Program-made: the position numbers and the translations under genes | The notes under the pieces: generated by a model | What the model was told of the DNA's origin: nothing | Databases searched by the model: none | The model's input: the letters and a program-made list of their open reading frames with translations, nothing else | Assembly (NCBI GenBank): GCA_037447655.1 | Contig: JBBHKE010003383.1 | Span: 137,880 to 201,879 of the forward strand | DNA length: 64,000 bases | Direction of reading: 5' to 3' | Source: Zygnema cylindricum | Lineage: Eukaryota; Streptophyta; Zygnematophyceae; Zygnematales; Zygnemataceae | Shown here: positions 1 through 10,124 of the stretch, in pieces | Layout of the letters: each line of letters begins with the position of its first letter | Position numbering within the stretch: position 1 is the stretch's first letter

Positions 1-766
1 GACAGAATTGCAGGTTGTTCGAAATTTAGTTTCTATTAGAGGAAAACTTACGTTTTTGAAAAGATTTTTAATTTCGATTACTTCTGTAAGCTTTACGCGA
101 ATGTTGGGGAAATTTAATATGAAAGTTTATATGTCCCTGACATGTGAATTATTTGGAATATTTGGCACAAAATTTCTTGAAAAGTTGTGTTTGAAAATAT
201 TCCACCTTCGTTTATTCCTTTTCTATGTTAATAATGTGTAACGTGTGTGTGTGCGTGTGTACTGTGTGTTATGTGTAGTGTGTAATAATGTGTAATCTGT
301 TTGATTACAAGTTTCAAAATTTGCAGTTCTGATTTATGAATAATGACGGTGAAAATCTTAGCTGTAAACAAATGGAAATTTGATTCAAATAAATGTTGTT
401 ATTAGAAAATTGCATTTGCCACACTATGAAGTGTGGTGGTTTTATTTATGGAGTTAATGTGAGAATATAAATTTGTGAAATCTGAGAGCATCAGGCGTAT
501 CAATGAACGCTTCTCATTATTATGATTAGTGACTCAAAAAATTATCCGTGCAAGTTTACCATTCCCCATTGTTTTCGATTCTGTGTTTTTTTATGATATG
601 CGTTTCTGTGTACTTATAACTCAAAATAACCACGTGGATCTGGAGATTTGTTGAACGAACGGCCGAAGTTTAAATATTGGTCCGGATTGTCTTCACTCCA
701 AACCGGGCTGTGTCCTCGGGTGTACCCACTGGTACGGCCGTAGCGTACGGTCGAGACTGAGTATAC
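1..766. other. No recognisable gene, AT-rich
   Basis: Short open frames of up to 77 codons occur but show no domain, signal peptide or splice context. A GT-rich patch lies at about 241-280. I see no gene here. Confidence 0.5.
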
Positions 767-1271
767 TACACCGCCAATCGCTATTGGAGTAAAGGAATAA
801 ACAGTGTAAAAAAAAAATAGTGTTATTAACGCTAATTGGGAAAAAAAAAAAAAAAAAAAAAAACATATATACTAATTAATCACTAACTCTAATTTGGGTT
901 TTTTCGAATAATAAATGCCCGCCGTATTGATGTCTACATCAATATATGTATCCGTACAAAATATGACAATTCGTACGCCAAAATCTGAATATTCGAGTTT
1001 GCGTCTCTTTTTCCAGTGCACATTCACATGCGTGCGCCATTACATTAAATGGTTTTTTGTACATTTTTATTTCAAAAAGTACATTCTGGTACGGAAAAAA
1101 CTTTCCGTACACCACACTAAAAACATTGCGGTGTACTTCTGTTATTAAAGCTAATTAAAAAAAGAACCCTAAAAGGTGTAAAAATAGAATTATGGATTGT
1201 ATTTCAGGTTTAAAAAATTTAAAAAAGGGCCTGAATTAGCGTTATTTACTCTAATAGTGAATGACGGTGTA
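767..1271. mobile_element. TIR element of the TACACCG family (M1 copy)
   Basis: A 505-bp AT-rich, non-coding element. Its left end TACACCGCCAATCGCTATT and the complement of its right end, TACACCGTCATTCACTATT, form imperfect terminal inverted repeats of about 27 bp, both closing with GAGTAAA. The ends sit at TA dinucleotides, which would suit a Tc1/mariner-type target. The 77-codon frame inside (915-1148) has no protein features. Related ends recur at 2095, 18229, 18233 and 20151, so this is a dispersed non-autonomous family. Confidence 0.65.
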
Positions 1272-2094
1272 CTGTACTGTAGCATTTATAATGCCACGTC
1301 TTGCTGCGCCGGACATTTTGACTTGCTGCTTGCTCACCAAAGTTGTACGTGACGATTTGATCATTTAGTGTGGACCACAACTACCTCGACGGCTTTCACT
1401 TTTTGTTTTTTAGTTTTCCGATGCGTGTTTTTTTACATTTTTATAATTCATCGTCTTTTAGAACGAATCCTCGAAACTCTAGGAGAGTTTATTTAATTTT
1501 TCGGACGTGAAACTGTATTGTTGTAGTTTGGTGTTCGGAAATAGTGGGAAAGTTTTGTAAAAAATAAAGCCCTACTTTTTAGTCTCATGGAAAACTTACC
1601 CTAACGCCAGTTAACTCCTGTGTAACCTATTTTAGTGTGCGGCTACAAGTTTGTTAACGTTGCTAATCCAAGCTATATCTGGTGTTTCGCCCTTGGTTTT
1701 GAGTGTCAATCTGAAGTAAACCAGCCAATCAATTTATTAGTCTTGGGCAGAGGTCGCAAAAGTCAAAATTTTACATAACCGAAACTGACCGTTTTTTTTT
1801 TCAAAATCTGAGTAACCGACACCCGACCGGGTTATGTCACTCTCCAAAATTGTTAACCGTTAACCGACGGGCGTTTACGAAATAAAAGTTAACCGAAATT
1901 CGATTTCTCGCGACTAACCGTACCCGCCCGTAACCGAAAAAGTACAAAATTAATTAATGTACGACATATGAATAAGCCAATAATTACAATTTGTCGCGTT
2001 CCCTAAGATTTGCGAAATGAATAGTGTTTACTACCGTGTCAGACTTGCGACGCTTTGTCACGCTCCCTAAGATTTGCGAAATGAATAGTGTTAC
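1272..2094. other. Non-coding, AACCG-rich stretch with a direct repeat
   Basis: No gene seen. Positions about 1775-1940 repeat variants of AACCG/CCGACGGG. A run of about 31 bp (CCCTAAGATTTGCGAAATGA and following bases) occurs at 1996-2033 and again at 2061-2095, the second copy abutting a TACACCG terminus. Confidence 0.5.
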
Positions 2095-2330
2095 TACACC
2101 GCCAATCGCTATTAGCGTAGAAGTTTCTTTAGCGTGTATGAAAAATTACAGTGGTTTACGCTAATTAAGAATTTGAAATTTAAAAAAAAAACATACATTC
2201 TAATTGTTTAATAATTCTAATTTGGGTCTTTGAAAAGATAAATGTCGGTCGCAAACATGTTTACATTAATATAAGTACGCGTACATTTTTTTTTGAAATC
2301 GTACGCCGTCATGTAAAAGATTCACACGTG
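2095..2330. mobile_element. Partial TACACCG-family element
   Basis: It starts with the same terminus as the element at 767 (TACACCGCCAATCGCTATTA). It then matches that element's interior in order: a TTTAAAAAAAAA run, 'cataCattctaatt', 'aatttgggt', and 'cgtacgcc'. No matching right terminus was found downstream, so the copy is truncated or rearranged. Confidence 0.5.
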
Positions 2331-3199
2331 CATGTCAAACTATTTTACCGCGGTTAAGCGTCGGCGCTACGCCGTAGAGCGTACATTTTTAGTCAAGTTG
2401 TAAGTTGCGTCATTTATATGGTTGTAATGTTTACGCAACGCTTGTTGTCTAAAAAGTGCGTCGCTTGTCCGTTGTATCTCGACACTGTACGTTAATAAGG
2501 GTTCTTTGCGCTAATACTGCCGCGATGCTTTGTTTTATTAGAGTGAATTGATGCTAATATGTGTGTTAACTCTAAAATGGTTGCACTCCCATTTGTATCT
2601 TCTGCTAGTGACCGGTATTAGCGTTAATGTGATGATGTATTAGAGTAAACTCTTATTCTAAATTGGTCCAAAATGAACAAACTCGACAACCACCTCGTCT
2701 CAAGCATATTGTGATTGGTCACCCATGATTACACGTGGACAATTTTATATCCACGCAAACATTACGGCTCCGGCACGACGTGACACCAACCGCCTGCCAT
2801 ACCCGCCGCCATACCAAAATCGATCCGTACATACAATTAGCAGCAGCCAGTTACCATGGCTCTTTCATGAAAATCGTCCGTCGCCTACCACGTGCATACT
2901 CCCTCTCTCAAAACTGACGAATTTTTAGAAATTTTTCCGCTTTGTCTGTGTCGCCTATAATATATTGATAATCCACCAACCCGCAAATTATTAAAATTCA
3001 AATTTTGAACATCGAAAGTTTGGAAAATGGTTTCCCTCCTTTTTGTCCCTCTTGGGTTTTTGTATTTGGTATATATATCCGACGTTTGGTCCAGCAATGG
3101 CAATGTCTTTTCACATTCTCAGGTTACCTTGGCATTTGCATCTCTATTATTTGCTTTGTATCCTTTTTTTGCCAAAACTTTTTCTTTATTATTGCAAAT
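2331..3199. other. Upstream flank of transposase exon 1
   Basis: Open frames at 2725-2928 and 3027-3300 are short and lack features. The sequence from about 2990 is T-rich and leads into the ATG at 3200. I see no clear TATA box and no transposon terminus that I can defend. Confidence 0.35.
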
Positions 3200-3579
3200 A
3201 TGTGGCCTATTACTTCCTATATTACCACTTTTTTTGCGCCGAAAAACACAGCTTCGGCCGGATTATTGCCACCTCTAGCCGAAGAGGACATGGAATGTAG
3301 CGTAACCCAAGTACCTGACCCACGGAGTGAAGAAATGGGATCACCCGATGTGGACCCCCTCGTGGAAAGCGCAACTATCGGAGATTTAGACTCACCGTGT
3401 GATACATACGAGAACGTCCCGTTGTCGATCCGAAAAGTTCAGCAAGTTTCAACGAAAATTACTCGACTTCGAGCAGTCAATTGGATGATCGCCGATTGTC
3501 ACGAAAATGGAAAAGGAATTGCTCATCCCGAAGACTATCAAGAAGTTTCCGCTACATTTTTCGGGGGTGTATCGTATAA
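3200..3579 (+). pseudogene. Pogo-like (DDE_1) transposase, N-terminal exon
   Basis: This is the first recognisable exon of a large DDE transposase that decays across 3.2-14.3 kb. The frame is open from the ATG at 3200 to a good splice donor (AA|GTAAGAG at 3579/3580); without splicing it stops two codons later. About 85 residues are acidic and low in features. They are followed by a basic segment with RAVNWMIADCHENG and GIAHPEDYQEV...FFGG. From memory of the family, this matches the N-terminal part (R-AVQWM-AD...ENG...F...FRG) of pogo-type transposases that are common in oomycetes. The next exon should encode a helix rich in Tyr, Trp and Lys, which I do not find next door. The following recognisable part is near 11.07 kb, with 7.5 kb of repeats between. 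An autonomous element cannot be reconstructed from this locus. Confidence 0.6.
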
Positions 3580-3825
3580 GTAAGAGTTTTTACCATTGTC
3601 CTTACCTTCATATCGCAAACTCCGGTTGCCTGATTTGTGTGTCGCTAGTTCGCATTGTTTGTAATTTAATTAGACATATTGAATAATTTATATTTGCTTA
3701 TATTCATCTCATTTTGTATGTTTTTATATGCCCAATTAGTCCACCCCCCACCTCGTGTCGTTATGATGTGTGGTTTTGCAACGTCGTCCAATTAGTTTTG
3801 GTTATGACTTCAATCCAACGGACAT

Positions 3826-3933
3826 GCGACGACATGGTGTCGTCGCCTGAATGTGGTGAACGAAAAGCTACTTCAATGGACTGTCGGCAAATGTTGGCGA
3901 AATCAAAAAGGCGACGACAATGGCGTCGTCGCC
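3826..3933. repeat. GCGACGAC palindrome pair (cluster 1)
   Basis: Two short perfect or near-perfect inverted repeats: GCGACGACATGGTGTCGTCGC (20 of these 21 bases pair around the centre) at 3826-3846 and AGGCGACGACAATGGCGTCG and following bases at 3910-3933. The same core recurs in clusters at 9767-10008 and 14684-14824. Regularly spaced palindromes of one core suggest binding sites, for example subterminal transposase sites. Confidence 0.7.
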
Positions 3934-4009
3934 TCAACGTTGGAAGTTTCGAAAAAATAATTCGTGCTAGTTAAAAGTGTAGCCGTCACTTAAACGTTGT
4001 TGAAATTCT

Positions 4010-5240
4010 ATGGGCTCCATTCCCCACAGAATTCGCAGATCCAAAAGAAGCTAATCTAGATAGTGCCGACTCCAAGTTGATATAATACTCAAATGAATGA
4101 TCCCTTGACAATTAGAACCCCAATACACCTTCACCCCTGTGAAGAGAAGACCTTCTGTGTGCTCAGTTCCACCACAGAATGCAAAGCTTGAATATGTGTT
4201 TTGGACAATATTCCCCACTTTGACTTTCCCACTGAATAAGTGCCACCCAGGCACGCAAAGACTCTGACCGACTACACCCCTGTGTAGCTTGGACTCCCTT
4301 GAGTCCGTAGCAAAAAGAATCACTGAATTTGCTCACCCGAGCAGTAAGTTATGGATGGTCAAAGATGACCTTTATAGTTACAAGCTCTCTTAGAGAGAGG
4401 TATCTAAATATCACTAAGTCTTGGTCTGCTGACTCACGACTACCTACTACTAAACCCTAGTCCAATAGGAACACTATATAGTACAAGAAGGTACAATAGG
4501 AGATGTACTTATTGTACGGCCATTGTACGACATGGTCTTGAAGGTAACACCTGTGAAATCGGAAGCCATGGTTCCTCCTCCCATCTTCTTTGGTATCAAA
4601 TAATGTGGCGCCACGTGGCACCGCGTGACGCTATCTCCAAATGCCGCCAAAAGATCACTTCGCGTGGCGGCTACAATGGCGGCCTTCCGATCAAAACATA
4701 TTTTACACGGTACAGATTCGCGTACATGCATGAATTGCTGCTTTTCGTTAGTTTGTTGTTAATTAGCTGATGCGTTAACGTTTAAATATCTTTGAAACCC
4801 ACATAGTTTATCCTTTCGTCAATGCCTTCTTGGTTGAGACTTACCTCTACAAAATATAACCATAGACCTTGGTTCAAATCCGGTTTAGAGCTGTTTTTGG
4901 TTATTTGTTAGTTTGTTAGAAGTCTCTACTTCTACGCTTATAAATACCTATTGTACCCCGCATATGCCATCGTTGACTCTAAGCTATAGTCTAAAACTAA
5001 TGGTTGTTATAGGAAGTTATGTACCTAGATCAAGTCCTGATTTCGACATCATCATTTTAGTACAAACTACGATTAACCTATCCTCTTTAGACAGCCATGG
5101 CTCTAGCTCTCTCTCTGGTTTTCTCCGTGACTGCAACAAATGTATGGGGTGCCGGAGAGATTTGAGCGAGAAGCAGGCTGCCTTTGTTGACTTACTCTAT
5201 TTATTTTTCCAATACAGACCTAGAAAATACATAAATTTCA
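4010..5240 (-). repeat. R repeat copy 1a
   Basis: About 1.2 kb homologous, in the same orientation, to 7040-8160 and inverted relative to 8395-9440 and 10125-11070. Shared landmarks include CACTGAATTTGCTC near 4321, the GTACGGCCATTGTACGACAT block at 4512, GCCATGGCTCTAG at 5095, and the terminus CCTAGAAAATAC at 5220. I call the strand minus because the TATA-bearing copy at 10125 reads plus. Open frames inside are short and not conserved between copies. Confidence 0.65.
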
Positions 5241-5359
5241 ACAGTTGTTTCATTTCGTCACCCCATTGTTGGAATAGTCGAACGCATCGGGTAGGCGACC
5301 AAGTTAATCCGTGCCCAACCATACATAATGTAAGTATGCACTCGCACGAAATTTTCAGT

Positions 5360-5695
5360 TAAATGAACTAGTCTACGTGTAATTATTTAGATATTTATTA
5401 AACCCCATACGTCGTAACATTAGCTTTAGTCTAAACGGCTAAAGTTACCGGCTAAGATCAGAGAGACGGACGGTAGGTATCAGGATCAATTTCTGGGTCC
5501 GTCAAGTACCTTTTGGTAAGTCTTACTAATTTACCCCCTGTCTTTTCTAGAGAGCATACGCAGCCATGGCTCTAGCTCCCTATCCAGCCTTCAGTGACTA
5601 CAACAAGTGTGGGGGCTTGGAGAGGGGAGTTAGAGGCAGACTGCCTCTGCCTTTTTCTATCCTATTACAGACCTAGAAAATACAGCAAATTAGGC
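5360..5695 (-). repeat. R repeat copy 1b (partial)
   Basis: It repeats only the inner third of the R unit: 'aaatgaactagtctacgtg', then a tRNA-like stretch (about 5420-5510), then GCCATGGCTCTAGCTCC at 5563, ending CCTAGAAAATAC at about 5681. It lies directly behind copy 1a, so the two form a partial tandem pair. Confidence 0.55.
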
Positions 5696-5709
5696 GACGA
5701 CGTACACTG

Positions 5710-5832
5710 ATGGCTTATCGCCGTCACTATCCTCCCCTTGTTACGGCGACCGCGCAAGAGTTAGCGAGGCAACAGGAGGCGGCAACCCCGTTAGCCATTG
5801 GATGGGAAGGAGGAAAGAGTGAAGGGAAGTAA
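5710..5832 (+). CDS. Possible 40-codon ORF or leader exon, unknown
   Basis: An ATG at 5710 opens a 40-codon frame (MAYRRHYPPLVTATAQELAR at the start) that ends at TAA 5830. Its composition is less biased than the purine-rich minisatellite that follows. It could be the first exon of the acidic ORF that ends at 7031, or chance. There is no domain and no homologue that I recognise. Confidence 0.15.
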   Translation: MAYRRHYPPLVTATAQELARQQEAATPLAIGWEGGKSEGK

Positions 5833-5869
5833 AAGGGGGCATCTGTTGATGTGAGTAGGGAGGAGGAGG

Positions 5870-6590
5870 TAGATGGTGAGGAAGGAAGGGGAAAAAGGCG
5901 ACTGTTGAGGAGGGGGGGGAATTGAGTCGGGGGGAGGATAAGAGAGGAGGAGGAGAAGGATAAAAAAAAAATTAGGGTTTTTGATTGGAGGGAGGAGGAG
6001 GACGAAGGTGAGGGGGGGGGTGGGAAAGAAAATGTTGAGTGGGGAGGGAGGTGGGGACGCGGATTAGGTGAGGAAGAAATGGGAAAAGAGGCGACGGTTG
6101 AGGAGGGGGAGGGAAGTGAGGCGGGGGGAGGAGTAGAGAGGATGAGGAGGAGGAGAAAAAGAAAAATTACAGATTTTTATGAGAGGGAGGGAGGAGGTCG
6201 AAGGTGAGGGCGAGGGGGGTGGGAGAACACATTGAGTGTGGAGGGGGGGGGGGATTAGGTGAGGAAGGAAGGGGAAAAGAGGCGACGGTTGAGGAGGGGG
6301 AGGAGAGTGAAGCGGGGGGGGGGAGTAGAAAGGAGGAGGAGGAGGATAAAAAGGAAAAATTATGATTTTTGATGAGAGGGAGGAGAAGGACGAAGGTGAG
6401 GGGGAGGGTGGGGGAGGGGCGTCATTAGGTGAGGAAGGAAGGGGAAAAGAAGCGACGGTTGAGGAGGGGGGGGGGAAGTGAAGCGAAGGGAGGAGTAGAG
6501 CGGGGGAGGAGGAGGATAATAAGGAAAAATACTGTTTTTGATGAGAGCGAGGAGGGGGGAGGGAGCGAGGCACGGATAAAGTTAGAGAGG
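5870..6590. repeat. GA-rich minisatellite, about 170-190 bp units
   Basis: Strongly purine-biased plus strand with at least four tandem units. They are marked by GGTGAGGAAGGAAGGGGAAAA followed by GGCGAC(G/T)GTTGAGG, at about 5875, 6066, 6257 and 6427. Each unit also carries a G run of 7-10 and an AAAAATTA(T/C) spacer. The long Pro/Ser frame on the minus strand and the Glu/Arg/Gly frame on the plus strand are products of this bias. Long polypurine tracts of this kind can form triplex DNA; whether this one does is unknown. Confidence 0.8.
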
Positions 6591-7031
6591 AGGAGGGAAA
6601 TTAAACTAGGAAAACAGAAAGTTTGTCGATCGAGCGACGAGGATTACGTCCCCTCAACTTCTTATAGCGACGAGAGCATTTTGGAAGAGAAGGAACCGCC
6701 AGATGAGAAGCGTACCCCTGAAGTAGAACATCCCAATGATATTCGGATATGGAAGGATGTGGATGAGGCCACCACCGAGGACGAGGAAAGTTCGGCTAGC
6801 GAGGGACGGCAACGAGAGGATGAATACAGGGATGATGACAACGAGCTCGAGGCGCCTCCCACTTCGAACAAGGAGAGAGGCATTGTACTGGGTAATCCAG
6901 GTTCTCAAGCTCATTACCGAATTCAGGATCCGGATTGGTTTTTCCCTCCTCCCACAGGAGAGGAGGAAATGGGCAGTTTTGTGCCTCGGGTCGAGCATTT
7001 CATTCCGGTTGCCGAATGGCCGAAACATTAG
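6429..7031 (+). CDS. Acidic low-complexity protein, unknown (only the 3' part is credible)
   Basis: The open frame runs 200 codons to TAG 7029-7031. The first 55 residues are translated minisatellite (RRGGGS-type) and should not be trusted. From about residue 56 the composition becomes protein-like: a Ser/Asp/Glu-rich acidic stretch (SSDEDYVPSTSYSDES), then a less biased tail with DPDWFFPPPTGEEEMGSF and HFIPVAEWPKH. No catalytic motif or known domain is visible. It lies directly before R copy 2, and similar orphan exons occur at 8195 and 9475 between R copies. All three may be remnants of one gene carried by, or broken up by, the R repeats. Alternatives are a chance frame or an accessory transposon protein. 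Confidence 0.3.
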   Translation: MRKEGEKKRRLRRGGGSEAKGGVERGRRRIIRKNTVFDESEEGGGSEARIKLERRREIKLGKQKVCRSSDEDYVPSTSYSDESILEEKEPPDEKRTPEVEHPNDIRIWKDVDEATTEDEESSASEGRQREDEYRDDDNELEAPPTSNKERGIVLGNPGSQAHYRIQDPDWFFPPPTGEEEMGSFVPRVEHFIPVAEWPKH

Positions 7032-7039
7032 AGGTATGG

Positions 7040-8160
7040 TGAACCGCGTTCCCTAAACCCGAGGGAAAATCCCCACCAGAAATTCTCGATATCCCCCCGG
7101 ATGTCCGCGCTCATCCAACGTGGCATTTCTGTAACTCTGAGACCTCCATAGGTCCTCAGAGTAGGCAGCTCACAAGAAGCCTCTAGGATAACCTTGACCC
7201 CTTTGTGTTTCAGCAAGAATAACTGCCACCCTGGCAGACAAAAACTCCAACCACCCTCACCCTTGTGAAGGCAAGACTCCCCTGAGTCTATAGCAAAAAG
7301 TATCTCTGAATTTGCTCCCTTGAGCAGTAAGTTACGGAGGGTCAAAGTTGGGTCAAAGTTGACCTTTTTTACAGAAGCTCACTGGGAGAGAGGGTCCAAT
7401 CTATCAAATTTTTCTAAGTCCTATCTCTCTCTAAAACTCTATCTAATGAAATACGGCACCAATCATAATAGTGTGGTCTACAGAAAGGTACAAGTGCCGG
7501 TGTACTTTTTGTACGACCATTGTACGACATAGCCGACAAGTCGACACATGTCATTTTTGGATTCGTTCCTGTAATCCGCGGAGATGTCGTAATCCAATAT
7601 GGTTGTGCCACGTATCAATCGATGTGACGTCGACCGCAAACCGCCGAAAAAAATATTCCGCGATCTCGGCATGCTTCGCGGTCGTCTGATTAATGTGGGT
7701 TTCAATCGTAGCCGTCATAAATACATGCGCGATATTTGTTTCGCCTTCGAAACAAAGTGCGTGGTATTTGTTTCTGATGCTCCGTACGCCGTACAATACA
7801 AGCAATACTGTATCTATGTCCAAATATCCCGTTAAATGAAATAGCCTATGTGTCAATATTTATTCAACTATCAAACCCTATATCGTGTATCCTTAATCTT
7901 AGACTAATTGGCTAAGGCTGCCGACTACTGACGGCTCTAAAGAACGGCAGATACCAGGTTCAAATCCCGGGTTCGTCAATTACAATTTTGGAGAATCTAC
8001 CAATCTAATGTCTGTCCCCGTCTGGATAGCATAGGCGGCCATGGCTCTTTCTCCCTCTCTAACTTTCAGTGACTGCGACAAGTGTGGGAGCTGGAGAGAG
8101 GAGTTAGTGGCAAACTGCCTCTCCTTCTTCTCTGCATTTTACAAAACCTAGAAAATACTA
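7040..8160 (-). repeat. R repeat copy 2
   Basis: Full-length-looking R copy in the same orientation as copy 1a. Landmarks: AGCAAAAAGTATCTCTGAAT at 7290-7310, GTACGACCATTGTACGACAT at 7510, a tRNA-like block at 7890-7980 with a B-box-like GGTTCAAATCC, GCCATGGCTCTTTC at 8039, and the end CCTAGAAAATACT at 8147. Its mirror-image partner (copy 3) starts only about 235 bp further on, so copies 2 and 3 form a large imperfect inverted repeat. Confidence 0.65.
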
Positions 8161-8194
8161 AAATAACCTTTAATTTCTTCATTTTCATCGACAG

Positions 8195-8374
8195 TGACAA
8201 CCGAGGCTCGACGTTTGCCCACATACGGCAATTAGATCTGGCGGATCCACGGCATACATGGATTGTTCACGACAACCGCGGTTTTCGGGTGAATGTTCCC
8301 GCGTTATTGCGCTTCACCATCTGTGGGACCCCTGACTATATATCGTCCTCAAGTATTGTCGAAAAACTTCGAAG
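8195..8374 (+). CDS. Orphan exon-like ORF between inverted R copies, unknown
   Basis: A 180-bp open segment sits exactly in the spacer between R copies 2 and 3. It is bounded by an acceptor-like CATCGACAG (ending at 8194) and a donor-like GAAG|GTAGTT (8374/8375). In the open frame it reads DNRGSTFAHIRQLDLADPRH, then WIVHDNRGFRVNVPALL, FTICGTPDYIS and SSSIVEKLRR. The composition is globular and protein-like, with no low complexity. I do not recognise the family, and no start codon is needed if it is internal. It may be an exon of the same broken gene as 6600-7031 and 9475-9651. Confidence 0.35.
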
Positions 8375-8394
8375 GTAGTTGTTGAAATTAATAG

Positions 8395-9440
8395 ATTTCT
8401 AGAGTATTTTCTAGGTTTAAATTTGTTAGGATAAAAGAAAAGAAAAGGACAGGCAGCCTGCCTCCACCTCCTCTCTCTAGCCCCCATACTTGTTGTAGTC
8501 ACTAAAGGATAGAGAGGGTGGTTGATCCATGGCTGCCTTAGTTTAACAGGTAGTTATTTTTAGTAGGTTACTAAAAATATACCTGACGGACCCGGGATTT
8601 GATCCTGGTACCTGTGGTTCGTCAAGTTGGACGATAGCGGTCAACTTTATCCTATTAGACTAGGACCATTGCTAAATGCTATAGTATGTGATAGATATAT
8701 ATATATATTAAGGGAGGAACAAATCCATTTAACTAAAACTCTATACGGCATGCATAGATACAGTTTTATGAAAGTACGAAGTACGATTCTTTTAAAATCC
8801 GATATCACGCATTTTGTTTCGATAGTGAAACAAATATCGCGCAAGTATTTATAATGGCTAAGATTGCGTCTCGCTGAAAATCCAACGGCGCACATTATCG
8901 CCGAAATCCAGGAATTGTCACTTTGGCGTTTTGTGACGTGGCATGACCTAGAGCCACGTGGAGAGATGACATTCGGTCATGGGAATTCCGAGGAATGTAC
9001 AAACGAGGGAAATGCAGACACGCGTCCGCTTACTAGCCTTGTCGTACATAGACCGTACAAAAGGTACACCGACAGTAGTACTTTTTGGTACGGTACAGTA
9101 ATGTGATTGGTCCGTACTTCAGTAGATAGAAGTTATTAGAGGGAATCAGGACTTAGAGAATTTTGGTAGGTAGTCACCTCTCCCTTTGAGAGTTTGTACA
9201 AATTGGCATTTTTACTGCCTCATAACTTATCGGCTGGTTGGCCGTTTTCAGTGATTCTTTTTGCTACGGACTCAAGGGAGTCCAGGTTGCATAGGGGTGC
9301 ATTCAAATTGTCATTTTGCCTTCGTAGATAGTAGTTGTTGTGGCTTGAAGTGGGTTAGTTAAATATTATCTAGAGGCTTCTTGTATTCTGTGGTCAAATG
9401 GAGGACACAGAATTGTAGTAGTGGCTCTCCGAGCGGCACA
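8395..9440 (+). repeat. R repeat copy 3 (inverted relative to copies 1 and 2)
   Basis: Starts TATTTTCTAGGTTTAAATT at 8401 and carries the reverse-orientation tRNA-like block at 8575-8670 (GACCCGGGATTTGATCCTGG). It continues with GTCGTACATAGACCGTACAAAAGGTACA at 9041 and TTCAGTGATTCTTTTTGCTA at 9249, and fades after TATCTAGAGGCTTCTTG at 9367-9383. It is inverted relative to copy 2, so a transcript through both could fold into a long stem. Confidence 0.65.
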
Positions 9441-9474
9441 TACCTCAGTTCTACATAAGTTCCGAAATCTTTGA

Positions 9475-9651
9475 GTGAGGCGACCCCGTCTATGCGAAAA
9501 CCCAAGGGTTCGGCGTCCGATTAGCCCCCCTCCTCCACCAACAGAAAAGGATTGGCCACGAATAATCGAGGCCATCACTAACCAATTGGCCACCCAACAA
9601 GAACAAGTGATGAGGCTCACACGGGAGTTGTCTAAAAAAAAAATGCGGTAA
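9475..9651 (+). CDS. Orphan exon-like ORF with coiled-coil character
   Basis: A 58-codon open segment follows R copy 3 and ends in TAA 9649-9651. It reads basic residues, then PISPPPPPTEKDWPRIIEAI, then a Gln/Leu-rich heptad-like run (NQLATQQEQVMRLTRELSKKK). The second half looks like a short coiled coil. No start codon is present, so it would have to be a terminal exon; a possible acceptor CTCAG lies near 9445. The family is not recognised. A similar Pro-linker plus coiled coil occurs in some plant retroelement gag proteins, but that is a weak analogy. Confidence 0.3.
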   Translation: MRRPRLCENPRVRRPISPPPPPTEKDWPRIIEAITNQLATQQEQVMRLTRELSKKKMR

Positions 9652-9766
9652 TCTGTATGTTTGTGATTTCCGAATTTGTTCATTTATCCTTTTCTTTTTA
9701 TTTTGTTGTCGCTAACCTACAAACTAAAATTGTTTTTTTTCTTATCTGTCGTGTTTGTTATATATA
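9652..9766. other. T-rich spacer
   Basis: No feature seen. It is a T-rich run between the orphan exon and palindrome cluster 2. Confidence 0.4.
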
Positions 9767-10008
9767 GCGACGACAACGCCTCGTCCGTAAAGCAACGGCG
9801 AATTTTAGTCGTCGCTGAATCATAACTCTCCCAAAATTATAATTTACAGCTAAACGTGGATACAACAACAATAGATGGTCGTCGCTAAAACTAGCGACGA
9901 CAGATTATTGACGCCAAATTCAACGACGACCAGCTGTCGACGCTGATTCAGCGACGAGGATTTGTCGTCGTTGAATTTGGCGACCACAAATCTTTGTCGC
10001 TGAAGCGA
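9767..10008. repeat. GCGACGAC palindrome cluster 2
   Basis: At least eight copies of GCGACGA/TCGTCGC or one-base variants in alternating orientation. Examples are TAGCGACGAC (9766), TAGTCGTCGCTGAA (9807), GGTCGTCGCTAAAACTAGCGACGAC (about 9876-9900), and AGCGACGAGGATTTGTCGTCG (9950). Several pairs form short stems with 4-8 base loops. This is the densest of the three clusters and lies directly upstream of R copy 4. Confidence 0.75.
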
Positions 10009-10124
10009 TTCTTAAAATGTAATGGCTTTTTATGTAGATTTTCAATGACTAATTTTTGTTTTTTCTTTACTCCAATTGCAGAGTTCTAGAAGCCAAGGAG
10101 TGTTAAAATCACTGATTTAGGGAA

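Noticed and set aside
6064-6573. Minus-strand 169-codon Pro/Ser-rich frame
   Set aside because: It is the complement of the purine-rich minisatellite; the frame follows the base bias and has no start context or non-repetitive part.
7890-7985. tRNA gene in R copy 2
   Set aside because: A- and B-box-like motifs are present, but I could not draw a sound acceptor stem or anticodon arm. The block is kept as part of the R repeat only.
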